Shown in pieces: positions 11,578-20,689 of a stretch of DNA of 64,000 bases (positions within the stretch are counted from its first letter, which is position 1; each line of letters begins with the position of its first letter). Where the stretch lies: contig JASDDO010000024.1 in the NCBI GenBank assembly GCA_030015575.1, positions 220,306,996-220,370,995 on the forward strand, given 5' to 3'. Origin of the DNA: Agapanthus africanus. Its lineage: Eukaryota; Streptophyta; Magnoliopsida; Asparagales; Amaryllidaceae. Position numbers and translations under genes: made by a program. Below the pieces are notes generated by a model. The model had not been told where the DNA came from. It saw only the letters and a list, made by a program, of their open reading frames with translations, and did not search any database.

Positions 11578-12729
11578 CTATGGTGTATAAGGAGGAGTAA
11601 GCTGAGAGAGAATCCCATTCTCTTTTAGATAATCCAGAAAATCATTGCTCAAGTATTCTCCTCCTCGATCAGATCGAATGATCTTAATACTTTTGCCTTG
11701 GTTCTCTACTTCGTGCTTATATTCTCTGAATTTCTCAAAAGCTTCAGACTTGTGTTTCAACAGGAACACATGCCCGTATCTAGAGAGATCGTCAATGAAT
11801 GTAATGAAGTAGGAAGAACCGTTCCTGGCGTGTGTAGACATGGGACCGCATACATCACTATGTACCAGTCCTAAGAGTTCCGTAACTCTTTCTCCGTGTC
11901 CACTAAACGGAGCTTTGGTCATTTTTCCTTTGAGACATGAATGGCAAATATCATAAGATGATAATTCGAATGAACTCAAATATCCATTTTTATGTAACTT
12001 AGCCAGTCGTGTCGCATTGATATGACCAAGTCTACAATGCCACAAGAAGAATTCGTTCATTTCTGAACTCTTCCTCTTGTGTGTGTTTTGTATATTGAGT
12101 ACTGTATTTTGATTTAGAATGAATATGCCATTATGTAACGATCCTGATGCAATCAACTTTTGATCTAGGAATATGTTCATAACATTATCCTGTACTACAA
12201 AATTATATCCTTCTTTACTTAATAAAGAAACAGATATAATGTTGCACATCATATTCGGTATATAATAGCACTCATTCAGAATCAGTGTATTACGACTTGG
12301 CAATACTAGGTGATGTTCACCAACTGCTTTGGCTACAATACTTGCACCGTTTCCTACTTGAACGGAATGATCACATTTTCCCAGTTCTCTGCCTTTTCGT
12401 AGCCCATGTAACATTTTACATATGTGGGATCCTGATCCGGTATCTAATACCCAGGACGTAGGGTGAACTGAGAAACAGTTCTTAATAACTAACACACCTG
12501 AAGAGAATGCATCAACATGCATATTCTTTTGGGCGGCTTGAGATTCCAGATATTCTCTTATTCCCTGTTCAGTCTTATAACTCTTACAAGAAAGAACGGG
12601 TCCAACGTTCCCCTGCTCAGAATAATAAGCGGGTTCAGTCAATACATCCATATTATTATCTTGATTATGGCCTGACATGGTCGCGACCTGGAGAGAGAGA
12701 AGAAAACACTTTAGCGTATGCTCTTGCAA
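11578..12729 (-). CDS. copia-B protease and integrase (N-terminal part of pol)
   Basis: This 383-residue frame holds an aspartic protease with WVLDTGSGSHIC (Asp about 96), a GAG-pre-integrase zinc region with His 231, His 236, Cys 262 and Cys 265 (HCRLGH..CHSC), and the integrase core with Asp in VHSDVCGP (about 292) and IRSDRGGEY (about 354). Protease would cut the polyprotein; integrase would insert cDNA. It ends at a TAG (11580-11578) just before the third catalytic residue. Angela elements normally carry gag in the same frame upstream, but only about 90 residues precede the protease here and they show no Gag or zinc-knuckle motif. Codons for CFLLSLQVATMSG overlap a pyrimidine-rich CCAG, so the first Met may not be the true start. 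Confidence 0.85.
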   Translation of the reverse strand: MQEHTLKCFLLSLQVATMSGHNQDNNMDVLTEPAYYSEQGNVGPVLSCKSYKTEQGIREYLESQAAQKNMHVDAFSSGVLVIKNCFSVHPTSWVLDTGSGSHICKMLHGLRKGRELGKCDHSVQVGNGASIVAKAVGEHHLVLPSRNTLILNECYYIPNMMCNIISVSLLSKEGYNFVVQDNVMNIFLDQKLIASGSLHNGIFILNQNTVLNIQNTHKRKSSEMNEFFLWHCRLGHINATRLAKLHKNGYLSSFELSSYDICHSCLKGKMTKAPFSGHGERVTELLGLVHSDVCGPMSTHARNGSSYFITFIDDLSRYGHVFLLKHKSEAFEKFREYKHEVENQGKSIKIIRSDRGGEYLSNDFLDYLKENGILSQLTPPYTP

Positions 12730-13457
12730 GATTAGATTGGTTATTATCTTATCTAATCAGGATGTCTCCCACTGTTTTTATCAAATCTACCTTCAAACCC
12801 CAAAAGGTAAGATTAGCCGGGATTAATTACACCCTACAATTTCGTCAATCTTTCAGCCAGATCAGTGTCGGTACTTGAGGGAGGTTCCCCGTGCTTTCGC
12901 ACAGACCTAATTAAAGTAAACCTCGTTTTCCCAGAGGCGTAACCCCGTTAACACTTTTCTAGACACCTACTTGATCGGCTAATTGTCCTGTGTAAAACTC
13001 TCCCAGGAGTAACACTTACTCGCAATGGGTATCGGGATCCAACTATCTGATAGGAGGTATGCAATCTCATTGCAAATTTCAACACTTGAAATTCCCGATA
13101 ATATTTTGCCCCTAGCGATCTATGACCTTGACTAAGTCAACAAATCATAAATCGCAAGTCAAGTTCAACCCGTACATTTCCCGATTGAATTAAACCCACC
13201 CGTACGACCTTTGACTGAGTCAACAAGGCCGTGCGAATACCCTAATCCAATCACATCTCATGTTTTATCAGATAAACACTATTTAGCTACCGTACATTAC
13301 GCCTTAACTAAGTCAACAAACATAGCACGAATACTAAATAATATCTATCTGAAATGACGGAGGGCTACGCAGGTTTTTCAGAAAACCTTGAGCGTAATGA
13401 ACTTGATATCGTCATAGAATCATGGAAATTTTGAAAAGGAGTGTTTTTGAGGTTTTT

Positions 13458-13713
13458 CTAGTTTTGCTAAAGAGGTCACTCCCGGTGAAGGGATCTCGGC
13501 TCTTTCCCCATCGAATAAGGTGCAGGATATATCATATATACCGCTGTGCAAAGCAAGACTATAGAAGCTGTCAAAAACTAAACCGCGAGTTTGTAGCATC
13601 TGCTAGTTTCGCTAAAGAGGTCACTCCCGGTGAAGGGATCTTGGCTCTTTCCTCGTCGAATAAGGTGCAGGGTATATCATATATACCGCTATGCAAAGCA
13701 AAACTGTAGCTTC
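13458..13713. repeat. 145-bp direct tandem duplication
   Basis: The segment with GCTAAAGAGGTCACTCCCGG occurs at 13466 and again at 13611, and the similarity runs on to GCAAAGCAA at about 13550 and 13695. Two copies are visible with a few differences. The ORF spanning it (13422-13709) has no homology and is not called. Confidence 0.8.
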
Positions 13714-13806
13714 CCTTTTTATAAAGTTTTGATTCTACAACATCTTTTAGGTTTCTTTTCTTTTTATTAATCCCATTAATAAAATCCCATCAGCTTATGC
13801 TTCCTA

Positions 13807-13811
13807 AGTAT
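13807..13811. repeat. target-site duplication AGTAT, left copy
   Basis: AGTAT directly precedes the TG of LTR1 and is found again directly after the CA of LTR3 at 61812-61816. It marks integration of the Tat element into the copia-B leader. Confidence 0.93.
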
Positions 13812-13863
13812 TGTTTCCTGATTTAAAATCAGGAAAGCTTCTGTGAAAAGCTTCAAAAAGGGG

Positions 13864-14224
13864 CCACGTGCTTACACGTGACCAGCAGTCACGTGTTGAC
13901 ACGTGACCTATAAAGTACAGAAAAGGCGCACATTGATTCGCTGAGCAAAGTCAAGGAAAAGAGCTTCAGAAGAGGTCACGTGCTCCCACGTGACCAGGGT
14001 CACGTGTCGACACGTGACGTTCAAAGCAGCAAACTCGCTCTCCAATTGAACCGAGGAAAGAAGTGCCAGACAGGGGTCACGTGCTCACACGTGACCAGGG
14101 GTCACGTGGTAGCACGTGACATTGAAGCAGCAATCAGAAGACAGACGCAAGAGAAAGAGGAAGGCTCATTCCAAAAGGGGGTCACGTGTCCGCACGTGAC
14201 CATGGGTCACGTGGTCACACGTGA
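13864..14224 (+). promoter_or_regulatory. cluster of eight paired G-boxes (CACGTG-N4-CACGTG)
   Basis: Eight dyads of the form GTCACGTG-N4-CACGTGAC (first one CCACGTG) lie between 13864 and 14224, about 320-680 bp upstream of the TATA box. The arms are nearly constant and the four spacer bases vary freely (CTTA, TTGA, CTCC, TCGA, CTCA, GTAG, TCCG, GTCA). CACGTG is the plant G-box bound by bZIP and bHLH factors; centre-to-centre spacing is 10 bp, one helical turn. An enhancer role is inference. LTR2 (about 36155-36516) and LTR3 carry the same cluster; LTR2 has lost one box (CACATG near 36192). Confidence 0.85.
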
Positions 14225-14542
14225 CCAACTTTCAAAGCCCATGTTGACGGCAGAATTAAATTCTGAAGGAAATTTGAATCCTTCCAAAGGAAAGGGAGTA
14301 TCTGGGACCAATCAAATTAAAGATTCAGAGATGATTTAATATCATCTATCTATGGAAAATCTCGGGTTTGGAAAGATTTCCCCTTTAAATCTAACCAAAA
14401 TAACAAAGGAGAATCTCTGGATTTAAAATCCAATGGTGAATAAAATTCACCCAATAATCCAAAGGTCCAAAACGAATGATGGATGCAAATCAAATCTCTC
14501 AGTGAAGATTCATCAAAAACTAATTCATCCGGCTGCTTCTCC

Positions 14543-14550
14543 TATAAATA
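14543..14550 (+). promoter_or_regulatory. TATA box of LTR1, inside an inverted repeat
   Basis: TATAAATA sits inside CTCCTA-TAAA-TAGGAG, a perfect 6-bp-arm dyad at 14540-14555. Transcription would be expected to start about 30 bp downstream. The same box is at 36835-36842 in LTR2 and 59124-59131 in LTR3. Confidence 0.7.
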
Positions 14551-14684
14551 GGAGCCAAGAGACACAAAAGAGGGAGGGACATACGCGCAGAGAAAGAATA
14601 AAGGAGAAAAGCTTTGATACTTGGAAAAGACTTGGATCTTCTGCAAAAACCCTAGGTAAGAAAGGGAAGGCTTTCGGAAAGAAA

Positions 14685-15226
14685 GAGAATTTAATTCTCA
14701 ACAGAGTTTAACTCTAATATATAAAACAGAATGACACATTTCTTCTCTCTTTGATAGAGGATCTGCAAAGTGCACATCTCCCCTTAAGATTGAGAATTTA
14801 ATTCTCAATGGGTCGAGATCCTGCCATGCAGATCCAAAACATAGAGAAGGAATGCAAGCATGAGAATTTAATTCTCGCAGAGCTATAGGAATTCAATTCC
14901 TTTAAGATAAAAGTAGGGCTTGACCCTGTATCATGGGAATTTAATTCCTTCAAAATAAAAAGAAGCAGGGTTTAACCCTAATTAAGAACATAGTTCTGTT
15001 GAAACAGCAGGAATTTAATTCCCTTAATCATAATTCTTTAAAACGGGAAGTTTAGTTCCTTAAAAGCTTTCATTAGGGTTTAACCCTATTCAGTTCTTCA
15101 CATATATGAGGAATTTAATTCCTACAGAAAATTCAGAGTCCAACTCTATTTCAGAATATAAATATTCAAAAGGAAGTAGGAATTTAATTCCTTTGAAAAT
15201 TAAAAGCCCGAGGAATTTAATTCCTG
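14685..15226. repeat. series of about 15 short TTTAA-centred inverted repeats
   Basis: Examples are GAGAATTTAATTCTC (14685), AGAGTTTAACTCT (14704), GGAATTCAATTCC, AGGGTTTAACCCT (two), and AGGAATTTAATTCCT (15109, 15178 and 15211). The centre is nearly constant while the arms change together on both sides. Similar ones occur before the PPT (35570-35960) and in the gypsy-A LTR (4430-4550). Function unknown. Confidence 0.8.
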
Positions 15227-15270
15227 AAAAAAGATCAACAGATCCTCTAAAAACGACACACATAGAGGTA

Positions 15271-15480
15271 GGGTCACGTGCCACCACGTGACCCCCCCAA
15301 GAGATCTACAGAAAACCCTTTGAGGCTATCCCTCACGTGACCCACGTGACCCTTAACGAAAGCTCTAACAAACGAGCACATGAATGCCCGTCACGTGCTG
15401 ACACGTGACACTCAGAAAGAAGCAGTAATCTCAGCAGAACCATTGAAGGGAAGGCACCCTCACGTGTTGCCACGTGACCT
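15271..15480 (+). promoter_or_regulatory. second cluster of four paired G-boxes
   Basis: Four further CACGTG pairs are visible, three with a 4-nt spacer (CCAC, CTGA, TTGC) and one with 3 nt (ACC, near 15340). They lie downstream of the TATA box, so they would be within the transcript. Copies are in LTR2 (about 37563-37769) and LTR3 (about 59852-60059). Confidence 0.8.
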
Positions 15481-15551
15481 CTCTTGCCTTAGCGCTTAAA
15501 ACTAAATTGGAACCCCAGAATCCAATCACTGAAACGACTGTTGGACCCTAG

Positions 15552-15711
15552 TGTTAAAACTTTACTCGCAGTGTTCAAAACTGACCACCTTAGTGTTTAA
15601 CACTAATCTGAAAGCCTTGTTGCTGGTGTTTAACACCAACTATTCTGTTAGTGTTAAACACTAAACTATTCCCAGTGTTCAACACTGATTGCTCTGGAGT
15701 GTTTAACACTA
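15552..15711. repeat. GTGTTTAACAC-type inverted repeats
   Basis: Successive dyads read TAGTGTTTAACACTA, GGTGTTTAACACC, TAGTGTTAAACACTA, CAGTGTTCAACACTG and AGTGTTTAACACT, with two weaker ones before them. Outer bases change in complementary pairs. Repeated in LTR2 and LTR3. Confidence 0.78.
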
Positions 15712-15920
15712 GGCTTCGGCCCAATTGGTTAAAGGGATGGAGGCAAAGCCTCTCCCTCGATGGACCAACAAAAAGTCAATATTCCAGACCCGACTGGACT
15801 TAGCCCAAGCTGGCCATAAGTCCTCAATCTGTGATTAACTGGGTCAATGGGCTCATAACATAATTGATCAGTCTTGACCCAAATTGGGCCAGGGATTATT
15901 TAATCCACCCCGGTTCTAGG

Positions 15921-15992
15921 GTACATCTCTTCACTCCTTTGATACTTGGCATTGTGATCCCTCAATGTCTTCAAAGAGGTGACGGGTCCCGA
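15921..15992. repeat. 72-bp stem-loop module, LTR copy 1 (also at 16561-16632)
   Basis: GGTACATCTCT..CTCCT.TGA starts and ..CA.AGAGGTGACGGGTCCC ends the module. Two versions sit in each LTR (15921-15992 and 16561-16632) and a third in the internal 3' region (32418-32489). Outer arms (CTCCTTTGA / TCAAAGAGG) and inner arms (CATTG / CAATG or CGTTG / CAACG) are complementary and vary together. Confidence 0.65.
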
Positions 15993-16041
15993 CGACCACT
16001 CATGATATGGACTGTGGGGTCCTTAAACCCATGCATAATGC

Positions 16042-16215
16042 AAAATTCCTGGTTACGTGGAACGCGGATAACGTCACTCTTTGACCCCGTGGAAAACGTC
16101 CAGAGCGGATCCTGGTCCTCGCAGAGCACGGCAGTGAACCCGTGTGAAGCATCCAGAGCAGAGCCTGGTCCTCGCCTAGCACGGCAACGAACCCGTGTGA
16201 AGCATCCAGAGCACA
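16042..16215. repeat. LTR-borne unit of the 118/171-bp satellite
   Basis: A single long unit (CTGGTTACGTGG to CATCCAGAGCAC) matches the tandem repeats at 31031-32300. It is present once in each LTR, so the LTR and the 3' region share this satellite monomer. Confidence 0.85.
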
Positions 16216-16219
16216 TACC

Positions 16220-16425
16220 GGACTGTGGAGTCCTTAAACCCATGGACTATGACGTCCTTAACCTTGACCGAGATGTCTTAAAACTACCAATGGACCGCAA
16301 TGTCCTTAAACTAACCATGGACCGCAATGTCCTTAAACTAACCACGGACCGCAATGTCCTTAAACTAACCACGGACCGCAATGTCCTTAAACTACCCATG
16401 GACCGCAATGCCCTTAAACTAGAAC
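16220..16425. repeat. 27-bp tandem repeat in LTR1
   Basis: About five units of GGACCGCAATGTCCTTAAAC plus spacer follow three degenerate units (GGACTGTGGAGTCC, GGACTATGACGTCC, CCGAGATGTC). Each carries a GGAC..GTCC inverted repeat. The unit-end C/T pattern differs between LTR1, LTR2 (38511-38716) and LTR3 (60801-61006). Because the period is a multiple of three, it shows up as an artefactual DRNVLKLT peptide repeat. Confidence 0.85.
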
Positions 16426-17235
16426 AATAGAGCCCCGTATGCTCTTTTGTCGGATCTAAACGGTCCTGTTTAAGTTGATCTTAGCCTCAAAGATGGCTAA
16501 CGCGTCCTTAAACCTTCAAGCAGACTGGACTACAAATCCCCTAATTAACTCTGGCTCGAGGGTACATCTCTGAACTCCTCTGACATCCGTCGTTGTAATC
16601 CTTCAACGTCGTCAGAGAGGTGACGGGTCCCGACGTCCACACGTACGATGGACCACTATGTCCCTAAAACTGGAACAACGGAGTCCAAACGCTCCTTCGT
16701 CGGATCTAAACGATCCCGTTAAGTTGATCTTGGTCTTAAACTAGACTAATGTATCCTTAACGAATGTTCAAGTTGATCTTAGCCTCAAGAATGGCTAACG
16801 TGTCCTCAAACCAAACCCCCCCAAAACCCAAATCTAAGACAACACGGATTTGGACTAGTCCATGCCCTACGGGCGACGACATAACTCGGTCTCCGTAAAC
16901 GATCCACGGGCAGGAAAACTTAAAACAAAAACACACGACACGAAGTGACCATCTGGAGAAGGAGAAAGTTGTTACCGCGATGCGGTAGCGTAATTAACTG
17001 CAGGGGCTTGCGCCTGCAGGGAAGAGCGTCCCCACAATCAAAAACCCCTCAAACGAGGGGGAATCTGACGAAGTCTGCTACATCGGACGCATCCGTCTAA
17101 ACCTCCGATACATGGCGCCATGGATCGACTTGGCATCCTCGGAGAGGTGGACGGATAGCACCTATTGGCATCTGCCCCGAACCTCAGGCGAGACGTCCCG
17201 ACGTCCCGCGTGTCCGTTCGGAGGGGAACAGATTC

Positions 17236-17254
17236 TGGCACGCCCGGTGGGACC
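17236..17254 (+). other. primer binding site, internal copy 1
   Basis: TGGCACGCCCGGTGGGACC begins five bases after the LTR end. It would pair with the 3' end of a tRNA ending in GGGCGTGCCA. It is not the initiator-Met site (TGGTATCAGAGC) used by copia-B, and I could not assign the tRNA. Confidence 0.82.
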
Positions 17255-17382
17255 TTTTCCTCTTTCCACTCCACACTTCGTGTGTCGTGATTCGCGAACC
17301 AATCGTGGTTCGCCAATGATTGCCCTTGGGTTTCAAGATACTAAGAATTGGCGTCTTGCCTATTGCAGAAAACAAAGGATCG

Positions 17383-17940
17383 ATGGCTGCTACTTCCGCG
17401 AAGTCCTTCAACTGCTCAAACTGCAATGGCGACCAACGCTCTACCTCGCCAGGAGGTATAGCCTATGGACCCCAAGCTGCTTCGTTGTTCACAATGCCAG
17501 TGGACCAAGTGACTCAGGCCACTACCGGATTGTTCTTTGGGACTATGCTCCCCTCATCGAGCTTCGTGGCGCCGGTGCTGACAAAGGAAACTCTCAGGAA
17601 GTCGGCCTTTGATCGTCTTACCCCTGCCGCGGCTCCTCTCAACGAGTCGCCCAACGTCAACACCTCGGTCTTCTCTAGATTGGGCCAGAAATCTTGCGAA
17701 CTCATCATGAGGCCTACAATCTCAGAGAAGGCTGCTTCTAAGAAAGCGGCCGCTCCTGCCTCCGAAATCGCCAAGGCGGTTTCCCCGGTCAAGAAATCGA
17801 TTTTCACAAGATTAACAGCTTCGACTCCCGCTCCCGCTGCACAGAGGACATCGGTCTTTGACAGGCTAACACCAACAACGACCCCCCACCCACACAGGGG
17901 GCAAAACGAAACCATTCTTATATCTGACTCTACGCCGTCT
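17383..17940 (+). pseudogene. gag N-terminal region, copy 1, cut off by a solo LTR
   Basis: The frame is open from 17320 (ATG) and a second ATG at 17383 (starting MAATSAKSFNCSNC) is the more likely start, because it follows the leader and begins a low-complexity Gag-like region. About 185 residues precede the insertion. They are Ser/Thr/Pro/Ala-rich and carry four copies of an F-x-R-L motif (AFDRLTP, VFSRLG, IFTRLT, VFDRLTP). Homology to known Gag domains begins only after the insertion. The solo LTR at 17941-20684 separates it from the rest; the downstream frame (20690 on) is the one expected from an originally continuous gag once one 5-bp duplication is discounted. As it stands, translation runs a few codons into the solo LTR and stops at 17959-17961. 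Confidence 0.75.
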
Positions 17941-20684
17941 TGTAACACCCGAGCCCAATAACACTATTTATATTACTAGTTGAGGGTTGTGGTTTGCTCA
18001 TTTCCAATTTTCCTGATTTTCTGGCGTTTATTGCTAAATTTTACCCGGTTAAGTCATTTTGGCACATAACAAATTTTAACTCCGAAAATGAAATTTAAGA
18101 TGTCCATGTTGGCCTACTCGTCGCCACTAGTCGCGTGGTAGCGTCCGCGTGTCGAGATTCCGTTCCGTTTGGTTAAACGGGCCAGTTTGGGCGACTACGC
18201 GCGCGTGCAAGTGTCCGACTTGGGGGCATGCATTTTAATCACTAAACACCTATTTTCAAAATTTGGAACCCGCTTAAAATCATATAATTTGAATTTGGAA
18301 CCTTTGGGCGCAACCCGGGCGCGATTTGGAAATGTTTCATTTTGCGCCAAAATGGCCCATTTAAATTTAATATCTAATATATATATATATTCCAATCCAT
18401 ATTTTCCTAACAGCAAATCCTACTAAATCCTTCTCATATTTTTCCCCCGGCCAATCACGAGCTCCTATTGAGCTCGTGGGGCCCGTCTCTCCTTCCCTCA
18501 GTCTCTCTCTCTCCTCCCTCAATCTCTCTCAAATATCTCTCTCTTCCCTATATTTTGAGAGCATGCAGCCGCCTCCTCCCCATTAATCCATCACGAGAGA
18601 ACCCCCTCAACCCTAACCCTAGCCTCCCGCAGTCTCACCGCCGGCCTCCTCGAGACCTCGCCGTCGCCGCCCTCACCACCACGACCTCCACCGCACCCAC
18701 CTACCCTCTTCCTCCCGTTCTCCCGCTCCTTCCCGCACTGCACCCAACCCCGACCTCGCCTCCACCCTCGCGGACGTCGCCGTCGACGTCGCCCCCCACC
18801 GTCGACGCCTCCCACGACTCTCTCTCACCCTCCTCGTCGAGACCTCGTCGTCGCTGCCCTCCTCCCCTCGCCGGAACACCAACCCGAGGCCATAACCCCT
18901 CGCCTAACCTCCGCGGTTCGCCGGAGAAGCGCGCCGGCGACCTCGTCGACGCCACCTCCGACCACCTCCCTTCCCTCTCGACCACCAGAGGCGACTACCA
19001 CCCTCGCACTCGCTGCAGCACCCCATTCCAGCGAACTCAAGATTGTTCCAGCCACCGTTCTTCGCCGTCGCTGCCTCGCCGGCGTCCCAGTGCCGTCGAG
19101 CCATCGTGTTTGCACCCTGTTTCTTCTCTCGAAGCCCCCTGGTCCGTGTGATCCCGTTGACCTCTGTTGGGACTCGATCCGTGGCCCGTGCTTCCATATC
19201 GCAGTTTCTGCCGACATCGCATCCGTGTTTCGGTTTGCGGAACCGCCGAGGCAAGTATCCGAATACTTGCTTTAACATGCTACAACTTAATCATCGTATT
19301 ATAACCACACGACTATTATAACATCAATACCTTTTATAACTTAGAATTGCTAGTCACGATTATCCGTAACTTTAAATTAATGAAATCATTGCTCGTATTA
19401 ACCGGTCTGCTATTAATTCACACTTAACTAATCAAACCAAGTAGATCATCCCCACTTCATTTGTTAAAATCACTCATGAGGCAATTATTATGCTTAGTTC
19501 AAATTCATGTAACTCCATTGCGTATATTATCGATATTGTTTCGTCTTGTGGCTATTGCACCTCAAAGGTGCGTGAACCGGATTAATATGAGAATACAAAC
19601 ATCACTGTGTTCACATAGAATAATATTTGTTATTTACTGTTTCCTGCTACTGTTCATTATTTGTTACTATACCTGTTATCATTATATACCTGATTGCATT
19701 ACATATTGACCGATCTTGATACACCTGACACATGTACTGATACACCGGACACAACACCCTGTACATATCGACTCTACCTGTTGAAAGTAACCTGACCTGT
19801 TACCTGATCTCATGCCTAATGCCGACAGACCTAACCATTCCTGCTGTCGATCCAGACAGACCTACCTTTACTTGACTTGTGTTGGCATTAGTCCTCGACT
19901 ACTGAATACCTGACTTGACATACATAGCTTGGGGGTATGGGGAAATCAAAGGTGAAACCGACTTGTAACTCAACAGTTCGATACATTATTCTGATCAGTC
20001 TTACGGGCTTGGCCAGCTCCGGAGTGTTGATGCTGACATCACTCATCTATCCTACTACCCTTTACTGCTTAGCGGCACGTCTCGGATTCAGCCCCGAGGA
20101 TCATGACCGTGGTCCCGGGCACGCACGGGATACTATTGAGTTACATCGACGATTCATCAATTGGTTTCAAAGACTATAGAGTAGAAAACCTGATAGGACA
20201 GTTTAGTCACCTTTGCACATTACCCTGCTTGTTACTTCTTATTACCGCTTTATTCATGTTCATGCTTGCATTGTTTATTACCATGTTTTGCTGTATACTT
20301 GATATCATGACGCGCTGACGTCTGGGTTTTGCATGGCCCAGATTCTGTACCTTTGTCGTCGACCGAGCAGGAGTACTTCAGCCAGCAGGCTGAACTGTGA
20401 GTTCTTTAGAGTTTAGTTTATTTATGTCATTCCATTTCCAGATGTGAGCCCGCATTATGGGACATACTGTTATTTCATTGTATTGGATCATTAGCTTCCG
20501 CACTTATTGTTTATTGATTCTTGTTATTATGGATTTGGACATGTATTAGTTTAGTTTATTTTACTGATCTTGATATCTATACAACCGTAATGTGACTGTG
20601 GACGGATGCGTCCTACCCACAGGTAGCATGGTTGGCTATGTCACGTGCCCAAATCTTGCGTACTCTGGAAAGCGGGGCGTGACA
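17941..20684. mobile_element. solo LTR nested in gag, copy 1 (2744 bp)
   Basis: It starts TGTAACACCCGAGCCC, ends GGGGCGTGACA, and is flanked by a perfect 5-bp duplication CGTCT (17936-17940 and 20685-20689). There is no pol homology, PBS or PPT inside, so it is best read as a solo LTR left by LTR-LTR recombination of a full element. The TGTAACACCC start is common in plant chromovirus-type gypsy LTRs, but I cannot fix the family or orientation. It has a (TA)n tract near 18380 and CT-rich sequence at 18480-19150; ORFs there are low-complexity shadows. Confidence 0.85.
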
Positions 20685-20689
20685 CGTCT

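Larger units (their letters stand above)
12730..13811 (-). other. copia-B untranslated leader, inner part (no gene seen)
   Basis: This lies between the copia-B pol and the Tat insertion. I find no recognisable gag and no long homologous ORF on either strand. It includes a 145-bp tandem duplication. It is the continuation of 61817-63338, from which it was separated by the array. Confidence 0.65.
13812..17230 (+). repeat. Tat array LTR1 (3419 bp)
   Basis: It starts TGTTTCCTGATTT and ends GGAGGGGAACA, five bases before the PBS. The TATA box at 14543 puts U3 at about 760 bp, leaving a very long R-U5. U3 is dominated by paired G-boxes, the middle by TTTAA-centred inverted repeats, and the distal part by tandem repeats that also occur in the internal 3' region. 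ORFs crossing it (for example 13980-14339 and 15864-16430) are translations of repeats and are not called. Confidence 0.93.

Noticed and set aside
13980..14339. ORF of 119 residues with GHVVTRD repeats, also at 36218 and 58507
   Set aside because: It translates the paired G-boxes of the LTR; no homology.
17112..17612. 166-residue ORF
   Set aside because: It spans the LTR end, PBS and gag start in a frame different from gag.
18468..19217. Pro/Ser-rich and Arg/Gly-rich ORFs on both strands
   Set aside because: Low-complexity CT-rich part of the solo LTR; overlapping ORFs in several frames show composition, not coding.
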